Below, one piece after another: positions 57,101 to 64,000 of a stretch of 64,000 nt of DNA. Source of the DNA: Virgibacillus aidingensis (GTDB lineage Bacteria > Bacillota > Bacilli > Bacillales > Amphibacillaceae); contig NZ_WIXN01000005.1 of the NCBI RefSeq assembly GCF_010994035.1, forward strand, positions 124,001 through 188,000. Reading direction: 5' to 3'. The notes beneath the pieces were generated by a model. That model saw only the letters and a list, made by a program, of their open reading frames with translations, did not search any database and was not told where the DNA came from. Position 1 is the first letter of the stretch, and every line of letters begins with the position of its first letter. The translations under genes were made by a program, and so were the position numbers.

Positions 57101-57994
57101 ATGAATGGAATATTGCCTTTGTGGAAGCCAAAAGGGTTAACATCCCATGACTGTGTAATGAAAGTACGTACCTTGTTTAAAACAAAAAAAGCAGGCCATA
57201 CAGGAACATTGGATCCTGAGGTTGAAGGGGTGCTGCCGATTTGCATTGGACAAGCTACAAAAATTGTACCTTTTCTAACCGATACAAATAAAACATATAT
57301 TACAAAAGTCAGGCTTGGGAGTGCAACAGATACGGAAGATGCGCACGGAAAGGTAACAGAAGAAATAAAAATCACAAATCCTCCCACTGATAAAGAAATT
57401 GAACAGGCACTCAGTTTCTTTACAGGAAGCATAAAGCAGCTGCCCCCAATGTATTCTGCTGTAAAGGTAAATGGAAAAAAGCTGTATGAGTATGCCAGAG
57501 AAGGCAAATACGTCAAACGGCCGGTACGTGAAACAGTGATTCATAATATTGAAAGACTTCCTGATGAAAACCCGGATCCATTGTCCTTCAGTTTTGAAGT
57601 AATTTGTTCCAAAGGCACATACATAAGAACATTATGTGTTGATATTGGCAAAAAACTCGGGTTTCCGGCACATATGGAAAAGCTGGCAAGAATTAGAACA
57701 GGGAGTTTTACAAAGGAAAATTCAGTTACATTTGCTACAATGGAACAAGCAGCGAAAGAACACCGGCATCAGGAATTATTATTGCCAATCATAAAAGGGC
57801 TGGAGCATTTAGAACGGTTATACGTGGATGAGCAACTGAAGGAAAAAATACAACATGGTCAAAAATTAAAAAGGCCCGGTGAGATCAAAAAGGATCCAAT
57901 TGTGTTGACGTACGGTGAAGAAGTATTGGCAATCTATCAGATACATCCGGATCACCCTGAGCAAATTAAACCTCTTCGTGTTTTTCATGGATAA
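57101..57994 (+). CDS. truB: tRNA pseudouridine-55 synthase TruB
   Basis: Makes pseudouridine 55 in the T loop of tRNAs. The start MNGILPLWKPKGLTSHDCVMK is the family N-terminus; the catalytic Asp38 is in GHTGTLDPEVEGVLPI; later SAVKVNGKKLYEYARE and CSKGTYIRTLCVDIG. 297 residues. ATG 57101 chosen because GGGAGCTGAAAGTG precedes it and residues upstream do not match the family. Confidence 0.96.
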   Translation: MNGILPLWKPKGLTSHDCVMKVRTLFKTKKAGHTGTLDPEVEGVLPICIGQATKIVPFLTDTNKTYITKVRLGSATDTEDAHGKVTEEIKITNPPTDKEIEQALSFFTGSIKQLPPMYSAVKVNGKKLYEYAREGKYVKRPVRETVIHNIERLPDENPDPLSFSFEVICSKGTYIRTLCVDIGKKLGFPAHMEKLARIRTGSFTKENSVTFATMEQAAKEHRHQELLLPIIKGLEHLERLYVDEQLKEKIQHGQKLKRPGEIKKDPIVLTYGEEVLAIYQIHPDHPEQIKPLRVFHG

Positions 57995-58015
57995 GGAAAA
58001 GAGTAGGTGTAGTTT

Positions 58016-58954
58016 ATGAAAATTTTCGAAGTTACATACCCACATTCATTACGGTTGGAGGAACTCCCTGATACAGCAGCCGCTATCGGATTTTTTGACG
58101 GCATACATAGGGGACATCGGAAACTGATTCACACTGCAAAGAAAGCTGCAGAAGAAAAACAGATGGAAAGTGCCGTCATTACCTTTCATCCGCATCCATC
58201 CGCCGTGTTAAAAAAAGACGTACAGCATGTGGAATATATTACGCCTTTAAAGGAAAAAAAGAAGCTGCTGCAGCAGATGGATGTCGATCGAATGTATATC
58301 ATTACATTTAACCGGCAGCTTGCCTCCCTGTCTCCCGGGGAGTTTATCAGTCATTTTATTGACGGATTAAATATAAAACATATTGTCGGCGGGTTTGATT
58401 ATACATTTGGTCATAAGGGCAAAGGAAATATGGAAACGATGAAGACACATGCGGGTAACAGATTTGAAGTGACAGTTATTGATAAAGTGGAAATGAATCA
58501 AGAAAAGGTAAGTTCCACAAAAATAAGAGAGCTTATGAAGGAAGGGAAAATAGAGCAGGTCAATGCTTTGCTTAACAGACCTTTATCCATCACCGGCACT
58601 GTAGTAAAAGGAGACCAGCGGGGCAGAACAATTGGATACCCGACTGCAAACCTGCAAATACATCCGGATACGCTAATGCCAAAACCCGGTGTATATGCGG
58701 TAAAGGCGTTGTATAAAAATGAAGAATATGAAGCAATGGCAAATCTCGGGGTGAAACCAACCTTTACAACAGGGGAAGAAATCCCTTCTCTCGAAGTCCA
58801 CCTGTTTGATTATAACAACGATATTTATGGAGAAGAATTAAGGATAGAATGGCATCAATATATTCGCGATGAAGTGAGATTTAATGGTGTCGATGAACTT
58901 ATTACACAGCTTCAAAAAGATGAGCAGCAAATACGGAATTATTTTTCATTATAA
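58016..58954 (+). CDS. ribF: Bifunctional riboflavin kinase / FAD synthetase
   Basis: Converts riboflavin to FMN and then FAD. The N-terminal adenylyltransferase has IGFFDGIHRGHRKLI and ITFHPHP; KVSSTKIRELMKEG follows; the C-terminal kinase domain has KGDQRGRTIGYPTANL and VYAVKA..., EVHLFDYNNDIYGE. 312 residues, full length. In B. subtilis it is named ribC. It starts 21 bases after truB. Confidence 0.96.
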   Translation: MKIFEVTYPHSLRLEELPDTAAAIGFFDGIHRGHRKLIHTAKKAAEEKQMESAVITFHPHPSAVLKKDVQHVEYITPLKEKKKLLQQMDVDRMYIITFNRQLASLSPGEFISHFIDGLNIKHIVGGFDYTFGHKGKGNMETMKTHAGNRFEVTVIDKVEMNQEKVSSTKIRELMKEGKIEQVNALLNRPLSITGTVVKGDQRGRTIGYPTANLQIHPDTLMPKPGVYAVKALYKNEEYEAMANLGVKPTFTTGEEIPSLEVHLFDYNNDIYGEELRIEWHQYIRDEVRFNGVDELITQLQKDEQQIRNYFSL

Positions 58955-58998
58955 AGGTCCCGTTTGGCAATTAAAATAATTATAGGCTGTAATATGAC

Positions 58999-59027
58999 TT
59001 GCATTTTTGCCTGAAAAGATGTACGAT
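58999..59027 (+). promoter_or_regulatory. Putative sigma-A promoter of rpsO
   Basis: TTGCAT (58999-59004), 17 bases, TACGAT (59022-59027). The ~85-base leader before rpsO contains short complementary pieces and may serve S15 autocontrol, although I recognise no known S15 leader class. Confidence 0.5.
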
Positions 59028-59115
59028 ATTAAACGTAAAACCATCGCGCGGCAAATCGTAACTCCGACGATTGCTGGGGGATTGGGGATTTTAAAAATAT
59101 CAGGAGGTGAGCCGG

Positions 59116-59385
59116 ATGGCTATCACACAGGAACGTAAAAATGAAATTATTAATGAATACAAAGTTCATGAAAATGATACTGGTTCTCCCGAAGTGCAAA
59201 TTGCAGTGCTTACGGAGGAAATCACAAAACTGAATGATCATTTACGTGTCCATAAAAAAGACCATCATTCACGCAGAGGTCTGTTGAAAATGGTCGGGAA
59301 ACGCCGGAATTTATTGAATTATTTACGTAACAAAGACGTTACCCGTTACCGTGAATTGATAAAAAAACTCGGACTACGCCGTTAA
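59116..59385 (+). CDS. rpsO: Ribosomal protein S15
   Basis: Binds 16S rRNA early in assembly. Pieces: [49 protein letters not shown] and [23 protein letters not shown] (in part). 89 residues, the standard length. ATG 59116 after CAGGAGGTGAGCCGG; a GTG inside that site is not the start. Confidence 0.98.
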   Translation: MAITQERKNEIINEYKVHENDTGSPEVQIAVLTEEITKLNDHLRVHKKDHHSRRGLLKMVGKRRNLLNYLRNKDVTRYRELIKKLGLRR

Positions 59386-59387
59386 TT

Positions 59388-59417
59388 CAAAAAGCAGGAG
59401 CAATCCTGCTTTTTTTA
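59388..59417 (+). terminator. Intrinsic terminator after rpsO
   Basis: AAAGCAGG (59391-59398) pairs perfectly with CCTGCTTT (59405-59412), then a run of T. With A-rich DNA on the other side it could work in both directions. Confidence 0.88.
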
Positions 59418-59573
59418 GGATGTTCAAAAAATAGAATGGTTAACCAGGTCAACGAGTCCCTTTTTCCGTGTTTTGCGGATTCTTTCATGGTAATATTTAT
59501 AATGAATTTACATTAATAAAAATAAATTATAAAATGTTAGGTAGATTGAGTTTTGAAAGGAGTCCTAGAACGT

Positions 59574-61688
59574 ATGGCTGAAGAAAAACAATTATTTTCC
59601 ACCGAAATTGCCGGTAATACTTTTACTGTTGAAATCGGGGAATTAGCAAAGCAGGCTAATGGTGCATGTATGATCCACTACGGAGATACAGCTGTATTAT
59701 CTACAGCAACAGCATCCAAAGAGCCAAAGGATTTGCCTTTTTTTCCGCTGACTGTCAATTATGAGGAACGCTTATATGCAGTTGGAAAAATTCCCGGCGG
59801 TTTTATTAAGAGAGAGGGCAGGCCAAGTGAGAAAGCTATATTATCATCCAGGTTAATTGACCGGCCAATCCGGCCGATGTTTCCGGAAGGGTTTAGAAAT
59901 GAAGTGCAGGTTATAAGCACGGTAATGAGTGTGGACCAGGACTGTTCCACGGAAATCGCTGCCATGGTCGGATCATCGATTGCGCTGAGCATTTCCGATA
60001 TTCCTTTTGCCGAACCAATTGCTGGAGTGCATGTTGGCCGTGTGGATGGTGAGTTTATCATTAATCCATCCATTGAACAGGAAGAAAAAAGTGACATTGA
60101 ACTGACGGTAGCAGGGACAAAAGAGGCTATAAACATGGTTGAAGCAGGTGCAAATGAGGTGCCGGAAGAGGTAATGCTTGAAGCAATCATGTTCGGCCAT
60201 AAGGAAATTGTTCGACTGGTAGAATTCCAGGAAGAAATTATTAAAGCCTGCGGCAAGGAAAAAATGGAAGTTACCTTGTTTGAAGTAGATGAAGCTTTTG
60301 CTGAAAAGGTTGAGAATGAAGCAAAAGAAAAACTGGTTGAAGCAATACAAGTAAAAGAAAAACATGCAAGAGAAGAAGCGATTGATAAAGTAAAAGAAGA
60401 AATAATCGAGCAATACGAAGAGGAAGAAGAAGATGTTATAAAACAGGTTAAGACAGTCCTGGATAATATGGTGAAAGAAGAAGTGCGCCGATTAATCACC
60501 AAGGACAAGATAAGACCTGACGGCCGCAGAAATGATGAAATACGGTCGTTATCTTCACGCATTAATGTATTGCCAAGAACCCATGGATCCGGTTTATTTA
60601 CACGTGGACAAACTCAGGCATTAAGTGTTTGTACACTTGGAGCCCTTGGGGATGTACAAATTTTGGACGGGCTTGATCTCGAAGAATCCAAGCGTTTTAT
60701 GCATCATTATAATTTCCCGCAGTACAGTGTGGGTGAAACGGGTCCAATCAGAGGGCCGGGACGACGCGAAATCGGTCATGGAGCACTGGGTGAACGGGCT
60801 TTGGAAAAAGTGGTTCCATCTGATAAGGAATTTCCATATACGATCCGGTTAGTATCGGAAGTGCTGGAGTCGAATGGATCCACATCCCAGGCAAGCATCT
60901 GTGCAAGTACGCTTGCCATGATGGATGCAGGAGTGCCAATAAAAGCGCCGGTCGCAGGCATCGCTATGGGACTTGTAAAACAGGATGAGGATTATACGAT
61001 TTTAACGGACATCCAGGGGATGGAAGATGCACTTGGAGATATGGATTTCAAAGTTGCCGGAACAGCTGAGGGTGTAACTGCATTGCAGATGGATATTAAA
61101 ATTTCCGGGTTATCAAAAGATATTTTGGAAGAAGCATTAAAGCAGGCTAAAAAAGGCCGGATGCAAATTTTGGATTCCATGCTTGCTACTATTAAAGAGC
61201 CAAAGCAGGAACTTTCCGAATACGCCCCTAAAATTCTGACAATGGAAATCAATCCGGATAAAATACGTGATGTGATTGGTCCGAGTGGCAAACAAATAAA
61301 TCAAATTATTGATGAGACTGGCGTAAAAATTGACATTGAACAGGATGGCAGTGTATTCATTTCTTCCACGGATGCTGAAATGAATAAAAAAGCGAAGAAA
61401 ATCATTGAAGATCTTGTACGTGAAGTTGAGGTTGGCCAGATGTATCTTGGAAAAGTTAAGCGAATCGAGAAATTTGGCGCATTTGTAGAGCTCTTCAAAG
61501 GAAAAGATGGTCTCGTTCATATTTCCGAGTTAGCCGAAAAACGGACGAATAAAGTAGAAGATGTTGTCTCCATCGGGGATGAAATTATGGTTAAGGTAAA
61601 GGAAATCGATCATCAGGGAAGAGTAAATCTTTCCCGTAAAGCCGTCTTGCAGGAAGAAAGGAAAAAGATGGAGCAGGCAAAATCATAG
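59574..61688 (+). CDS. pnp: Polyribonucleotide nucleotidyltransferase (PNPase)
   Basis: 3'-5' phosphorolytic RNase, also needed for competence in B. subtilis. Two RNase PH domains (~10-220 and ~310-545) around a helical domain, KH (~555-615, [20 protein letters not shown]) and S1 (~622-690, [27 protein letters not shown], in part). The second core has [12 protein letters not shown] and [16 protein letters not shown]. 704 residues from ATG 59574; AAAGGAGT lies ten bases upstream. Forms the rpsO-pnp pair seen widely. Confidence 0.98.
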   Translation: MAEEKQLFSTEIAGNTFTVEIGELAKQANGACMIHYGDTAVLSTATASKEPKDLPFFPLTVNYEERLYAVGKIPGGFIKREGRPSEKAILSSRLIDRPIRPMFPEGFRNEVQVISTVMSVDQDCSTEIAAMVGSSIALSISDIPFAEPIAGVHVGRVDGEFIINPSIEQEEKSDIELTVAGTKEAINMVEAGANEVPEEVMLEAIMFGHKEIVRLVEFQEEIIKACGKEKMEVTLFEVDEAFAEKVENEAKEKLVEAIQVKEKHAREEAIDKVKEEIIEQYEEEEEDVIKQVKTVLDNMVKEEVRRLITKDKIRPDGRRNDEIRSLSSRINVLPRTHGSGLFTRGQTQALSVCTLGALGDVQILDGLDLEESKRFMHHYNFPQYSVGETGPIRGPGRREIGHGALGERALEKVVPSDKEFPYTIRLVSEVLESNGSTSQASICASTLAMMDAGVPIKAPVAGIAMGLVKQDEDYTILTDIQGMEDALGDMDFKVAGTAEGVTALQMDIKISGLSKDILEEALKQAKKGRMQILDSMLATIKEPKQELSEYAPKILTMEINPDKIRDVIGPSGKQINQIIDETGVKIDIEQDGSVFISSTDAEMNKKAKKIIEDLVREVEVGQMYLGKVKRIEKFGAFVELFKGKDGLVHISELAEKRTNKVEDVVSIGDEIMVKVKEIDHQGRVNLSRKAVLQEERKKMEQAKS

Positions 61689-61698
61689 GAAGTAAAAA

Positions 61699-61732
61699 TA
61701 GAAGCTGGATAGCCAGTTTCTTTTTTATTTTT
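61699..61732 (+). terminator. Intrinsic terminator after pnp
   Basis: GAAGCTGG (61701-61708) pairs with CCAGTTTC (61713-61720), one G-T pair, followed by a long T-rich run. Confidence 0.85.
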
Positions 61733-61789
61733 ACCGTACTAAATCATACTTGTCCCTGCCTTTCATAAGATATTAAGGGAGGGATATGT

Positions 61790-62734
61790 ATGTTTCGCTA
61801 TCAAAACTTAGTTAATTTATTTGTATTTGTGATTATGGTAAGTCTGGTTTTTCAAGCAGGCTATTATCCATACCAAACCATTGAACCTGTCATGTACCAG
61901 GAAGCAACCAAACATGAAGATCCGTTATACAGGGAGATTGAGCAAAAAAGTATTGATTTTTCTGCAGAACCTCAGAATGCGTATATAGATGATGTCTGGA
62001 AAAAAACTCCCGGCCGCAATGGATTAAAAGTAGATATAAACAAATCCTATAAAAAAATGAAAGAAGAAGGAGTATTTGACGCTTCTTTAATTGTCTATGA
62101 GGAAATCAAGCCGGAAATTACCCTGGCAGATCTTCCGGCTGCACCCATTTACCGGGGGAACCCGGAGAAAGACATGGTGGCTTTTTTAATTAATGTTTCC
62201 TGGGGCACAGAGCATATCCCCGCCATACTGAATACGCTGAAAGAGCAACAGGTAAAAGCAACTTTTTTTATTGATGGTAAATGGGCGCAGTCAAATTCTG
62301 ATTATGTTAAAATGATTGATGAACAAGGTCATTTAATAGGAAACCATGCCTATAATCATCCCGATATGGCAAGGCTGTCAAACCAGCAGGTGTTGGAGCA
62401 AATAACGCAAACTAATGAAATCATTAAAGCGATTACCGGGAAATCCCCAAAATGGTTTGCTCCGCCGAGCGGCAGTTTTAATGATCATGTAGTTCAATCT
62501 GCACATAATCTTGATATGCAGACAATACTTTGGACAGTTGATACAATAGACTGGAAAAACCCTTCAGTTCCTGTCATGGTGGACCGTGTAAAAAATAAAA
62601 TTCACCCTGGGGCAACTGTTTTAATGCATCCCACCCCTTCAATAGCCGACGGGCTGGACGCCATTATAGCATTGATTAAAGATGCCGGTTATAAAATCGG
62701 CACAATTGAAAACCTGATAAGTGAAGAGAGGTAA
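61790..62734 (+). CDS. ylxY: YlxY-type polysaccharide deacetylase family protein, probably not a standard deacetylase
   Basis: Exported or membrane-anchored NodB-fold protein. Signal/anchor segment at residues ~8-28 (LVNLFVFVIMVSLVFQAG). The NodB domain spans ~130-310. Motif 2 is present as GNHAYNHPDM, keeping both His, and motif 3 as WFAPPSGSFND. Motif 1, normally TFDDG with the catalytic and metal-binding Asp, reads INVSWGTE, so both Asp are missing. Later pieces ILWTVDTIDW and GATVLMHPTPS are typical. 314 residues. Located between pnp and mlpA as ylxY is in B. subtilis. The sporulation or wall role is not settled. Confidence 0.88.
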   Translation: MFRYQNLVNLFVFVIMVSLVFQAGYYPYQTIEPVMYQEATKHEDPLYREIEQKSIDFSAEPQNAYIDDVWKKTPGRNGLKVDINKSYKKMKEEGVFDASLIVYEEIKPEITLADLPAAPIYRGNPEKDMVAFLINVSWGTEHIPAILNTLKEQQVKATFFIDGKWAQSNSDYVKMIDEQGHLIGNHAYNHPDMARLSNQQVLEQITQTNEIIKAITGKSPKWFAPPSGSFNDHVVQSAHNLDMQTILWTVDTIDWKNPSVPVMVDRVKNKIHPGATVLMHPTPSIADGLDAIIALIKDAGYKIGTIENLISEER

Positions 62735-62799
62735 GCGTAATCACTTAATAGGAGTCATCTTATTATTAATATGTGATACACATTTTAGGAGGCAAAAGA

Positions 62800-64000
62800 T
62801 TGATACAAAAACATACAAGCCCAAATGGACTTCGGATAGTCCAGGAACAAATTCCATCTGTAAGATCCGTTACGATCGGCATATGGGTTTTAACGGGATC
62901 ACGCAATGAAACGAAATTAAATAATGGGATTTCCCATTTCCTGGAGCATATGTTCTTTAAAGGCACCGATTCCAGGTCAGCACAGGACATCGCCGAAGCT
63001 TTTGATTCGATAGGCGGACAGGTGAATGCATTTACTTCAAAAGAATATACTTGCTACTATGCAAAAGTACTTGATACACATAAGGAACTTGCTTTGGAAA
63101 TTCTTGCTGATATGTTCTTTAACTCTTCTTTTGATGAAGAAGAGATGGAAAGGGAGAAAAAAGTAGTATATGAAGAAATAAAAATGTATGAAGATACGCC
63201 GGATGATATTGTCCATGATCTATTGGCCAGGGCATCTTATGGCGAACACCCGCTGGGCTACCCTATTTTGGGTACGGAAGAACAATTGAAAAAGTTTACG
63301 CCGGACACACTCAGAAATTATATTAGAGAGCGTTATACGCCTGAAAATATCGTTATATCCGTAGCGGGCAATGTGGATGAATCGTTTATCAGTTCCATTG
63401 AAAGTCATTTCGGTTCATATCAATCAAAACATGATCCGGCTTCCATTACAAAACCATCTTTTTTAGCTCAGAATATAGAAAAGAATAAAGATACAGAGCA
63501 GGCACATTTATGTCTTGGCTTTGATGGACTGTCCATCGGCAATGAAAATATTTACAGCTTGATCATTATGAATAATGTACTTGGCGGCAGCATGAGTTCC
63601 CGGTTATTTCAAGACATAAGGGAAAAACAGGGCCTGGCCTATGCAGTCTTTTCCTACCACTCATCTTTTTTGGATAATGGTCTGTTGACGATTTATGCAG
63701 GAACCGGCAATAAACAGCTGCCATTACTAAGAGAGACAATTGATGAGACGATAAATACATTAATAGACGGCGGCCTGACAGACAAAGAATTACAAAACAG
63801 CAAAGAGCAGTTAAAAGGAAACTTTATGCTCAGTCTGGAGAGCACAAATAGCCGGATGAGCCGTAACGGAAAGAACGAACTGCTCCTTAAAAGGCACCGC
63901 ACCCTTGATGAAACGATCGAGGAAATTGATGCCGTATCCCATGATTCGATAAATAAAATAATTAAAGCTGTATTTGACAGGCCATCTTCCGAAGCATTAA
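62800..64000 (+). CDS. mlpA: M16-family zinc protease MlpA/YmxG, 5' part (runs off the window)
   Basis: Open from TTG 62800 to the window end without a stop; 400 codons are visible of an expected ~410. AGGAGGCAAAAGAT precedes the start. The inverted zinc motif HFLEH is at residues 46-50 (GISHFLEHMFFKG), with the downstream zinc-ligand Glu region EREKKVVYEEIKMYEDTP and the later GGSMSSRLFQDIREKQGLAYAV block (in part). Related to the beta subunit of mitochondrial processing peptidase. Follows ylxY as in B. subtilis. Confidence 0.95.
   Translation, partial: MIQKHTSPNGLRIVQEQIPSVRSVTIGIWVLTGSRNETKLNNGISHFLEHMFFKGTDSRSAQDIAEAFDSIGGQVNAFTSKEYTCYYAKVLDTHKELALEILADMFFNSSFDEEEMEREKKVVYEEIKMYEDTPDDIVHDLLARASYGEHPLGYPILGTEEQLKKFTPDTLRNYIRERYTPENIVISVAGNVDESFISSIESHFGSYQSKHDPASITKPSFLAQNIEKNKDTEQAHLCLGFDGLSIGNENIYSLIIMNNVLGGSMSSRLFQDIREKQGLAYAVFSYHSSFLDNGLLTIYAGTGNKQLPLLRETIDETINTLIDGGLTDKELQNSKEQLKGNFMLSLESTNSRMSRNGKNELLLKRHRTLDETIEEIDAVSHDSINKIIKAVFDRPSSEAL

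Noticed and set aside
59759-60562. Long minus-strand open frame (267 codons)
   Set aside because: Lies entirely inside pnp, is rich in Ser and Thr as expected of the complement of an acidic gene, and has no ribosome site or familiar sequence.

Overview
The window is a stretch of chromosome from a low-GC Gram-positive bacterium of the family Bacillaceae. Gene order follows the Bacillus subtilis map almost gene for gene: rnhB end - ylqG - ylqH - sucCD - dprA - topA - xerC - hslVU - codY - the fla/che operon - rpsB - tsf - pyrH - frr - uppS - cdsA - rseP - polC - rimP/nusA/infB cluster - rbfA - truB - ribF - rpsO - pnp - ylxY - mlpA. Protein wording and the presence of fapA after sigD fit the Oceanobacillus/Virgibacillus/Lentibacillus group, but the genus is inference only. 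Every recognised gene lies on the + strand. Shine-Dalgarno sequences are strong, and about a dozen genes start with TTG. I see no tRNA, rRNA, CRISPR array, phage gene or insertion sequence.

Layout. Positions 1-11662 hold a FliK-like/FlhB-tail-like pair (ylqG, ylqH), succinyl-CoA synthetase, DprA, topoisomerase I, a small unknown protein, XerC, the HslVU (ClpYQ) protease and CodY. A 794-base gap with folded-looking DNA follows. Positions 12457-39030 hold the fla/che operon: basal body and rod (flgB, flgC, fliE, fliF), switch and export ATPase (fliG-fliJ), hook (fliK, flgD, flgE), swrD, fliL, fliM, fliY, cheY, the type III export gate (fliO-fliR, flhB, flhA), flhF, flhG, cheB, a cheA relic, cheW, cheC, cheD, sigD, fapA, an unnamed gene and swrB. 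Positions 39244-64000 hold translation and envelope genes (rpsB to rseP), polC, a lone RsbR-type stressosome gene, the nusA-infB operon, truB, ribF, rpsO, pnp, ylxY and the 5' part of mlpA, which runs off the window.

What is unusual is mostly decay or absence inside a conserved backbone. cheA is reduced to about 120 bases: its first ~25 codons are still recognisable but out of frame, and the kinase body is gone. The CheB receiver domain next to it is eroded. flhG is interrupted by an in-frame TAA with a plausible 30-codon C-terminal tail still readable behind it. The rest of the flagellar operon is open and full length, so the cell may build flagella but cannot run standard CheA-driven chemotaxis from this locus. 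Three genes expected from the B. subtilis order (trmFO after topA, dxr after cdsA, proS before polC) are absent from their usual places. No clearly new multi-gene system was found. The best leads are the CheA-less chemotaxis cluster, the ylqGH pair, the structured codY-flgB gap, the Shine-Dalgarno hairpin before swrD, and the stressosome gene between polC and rimP.
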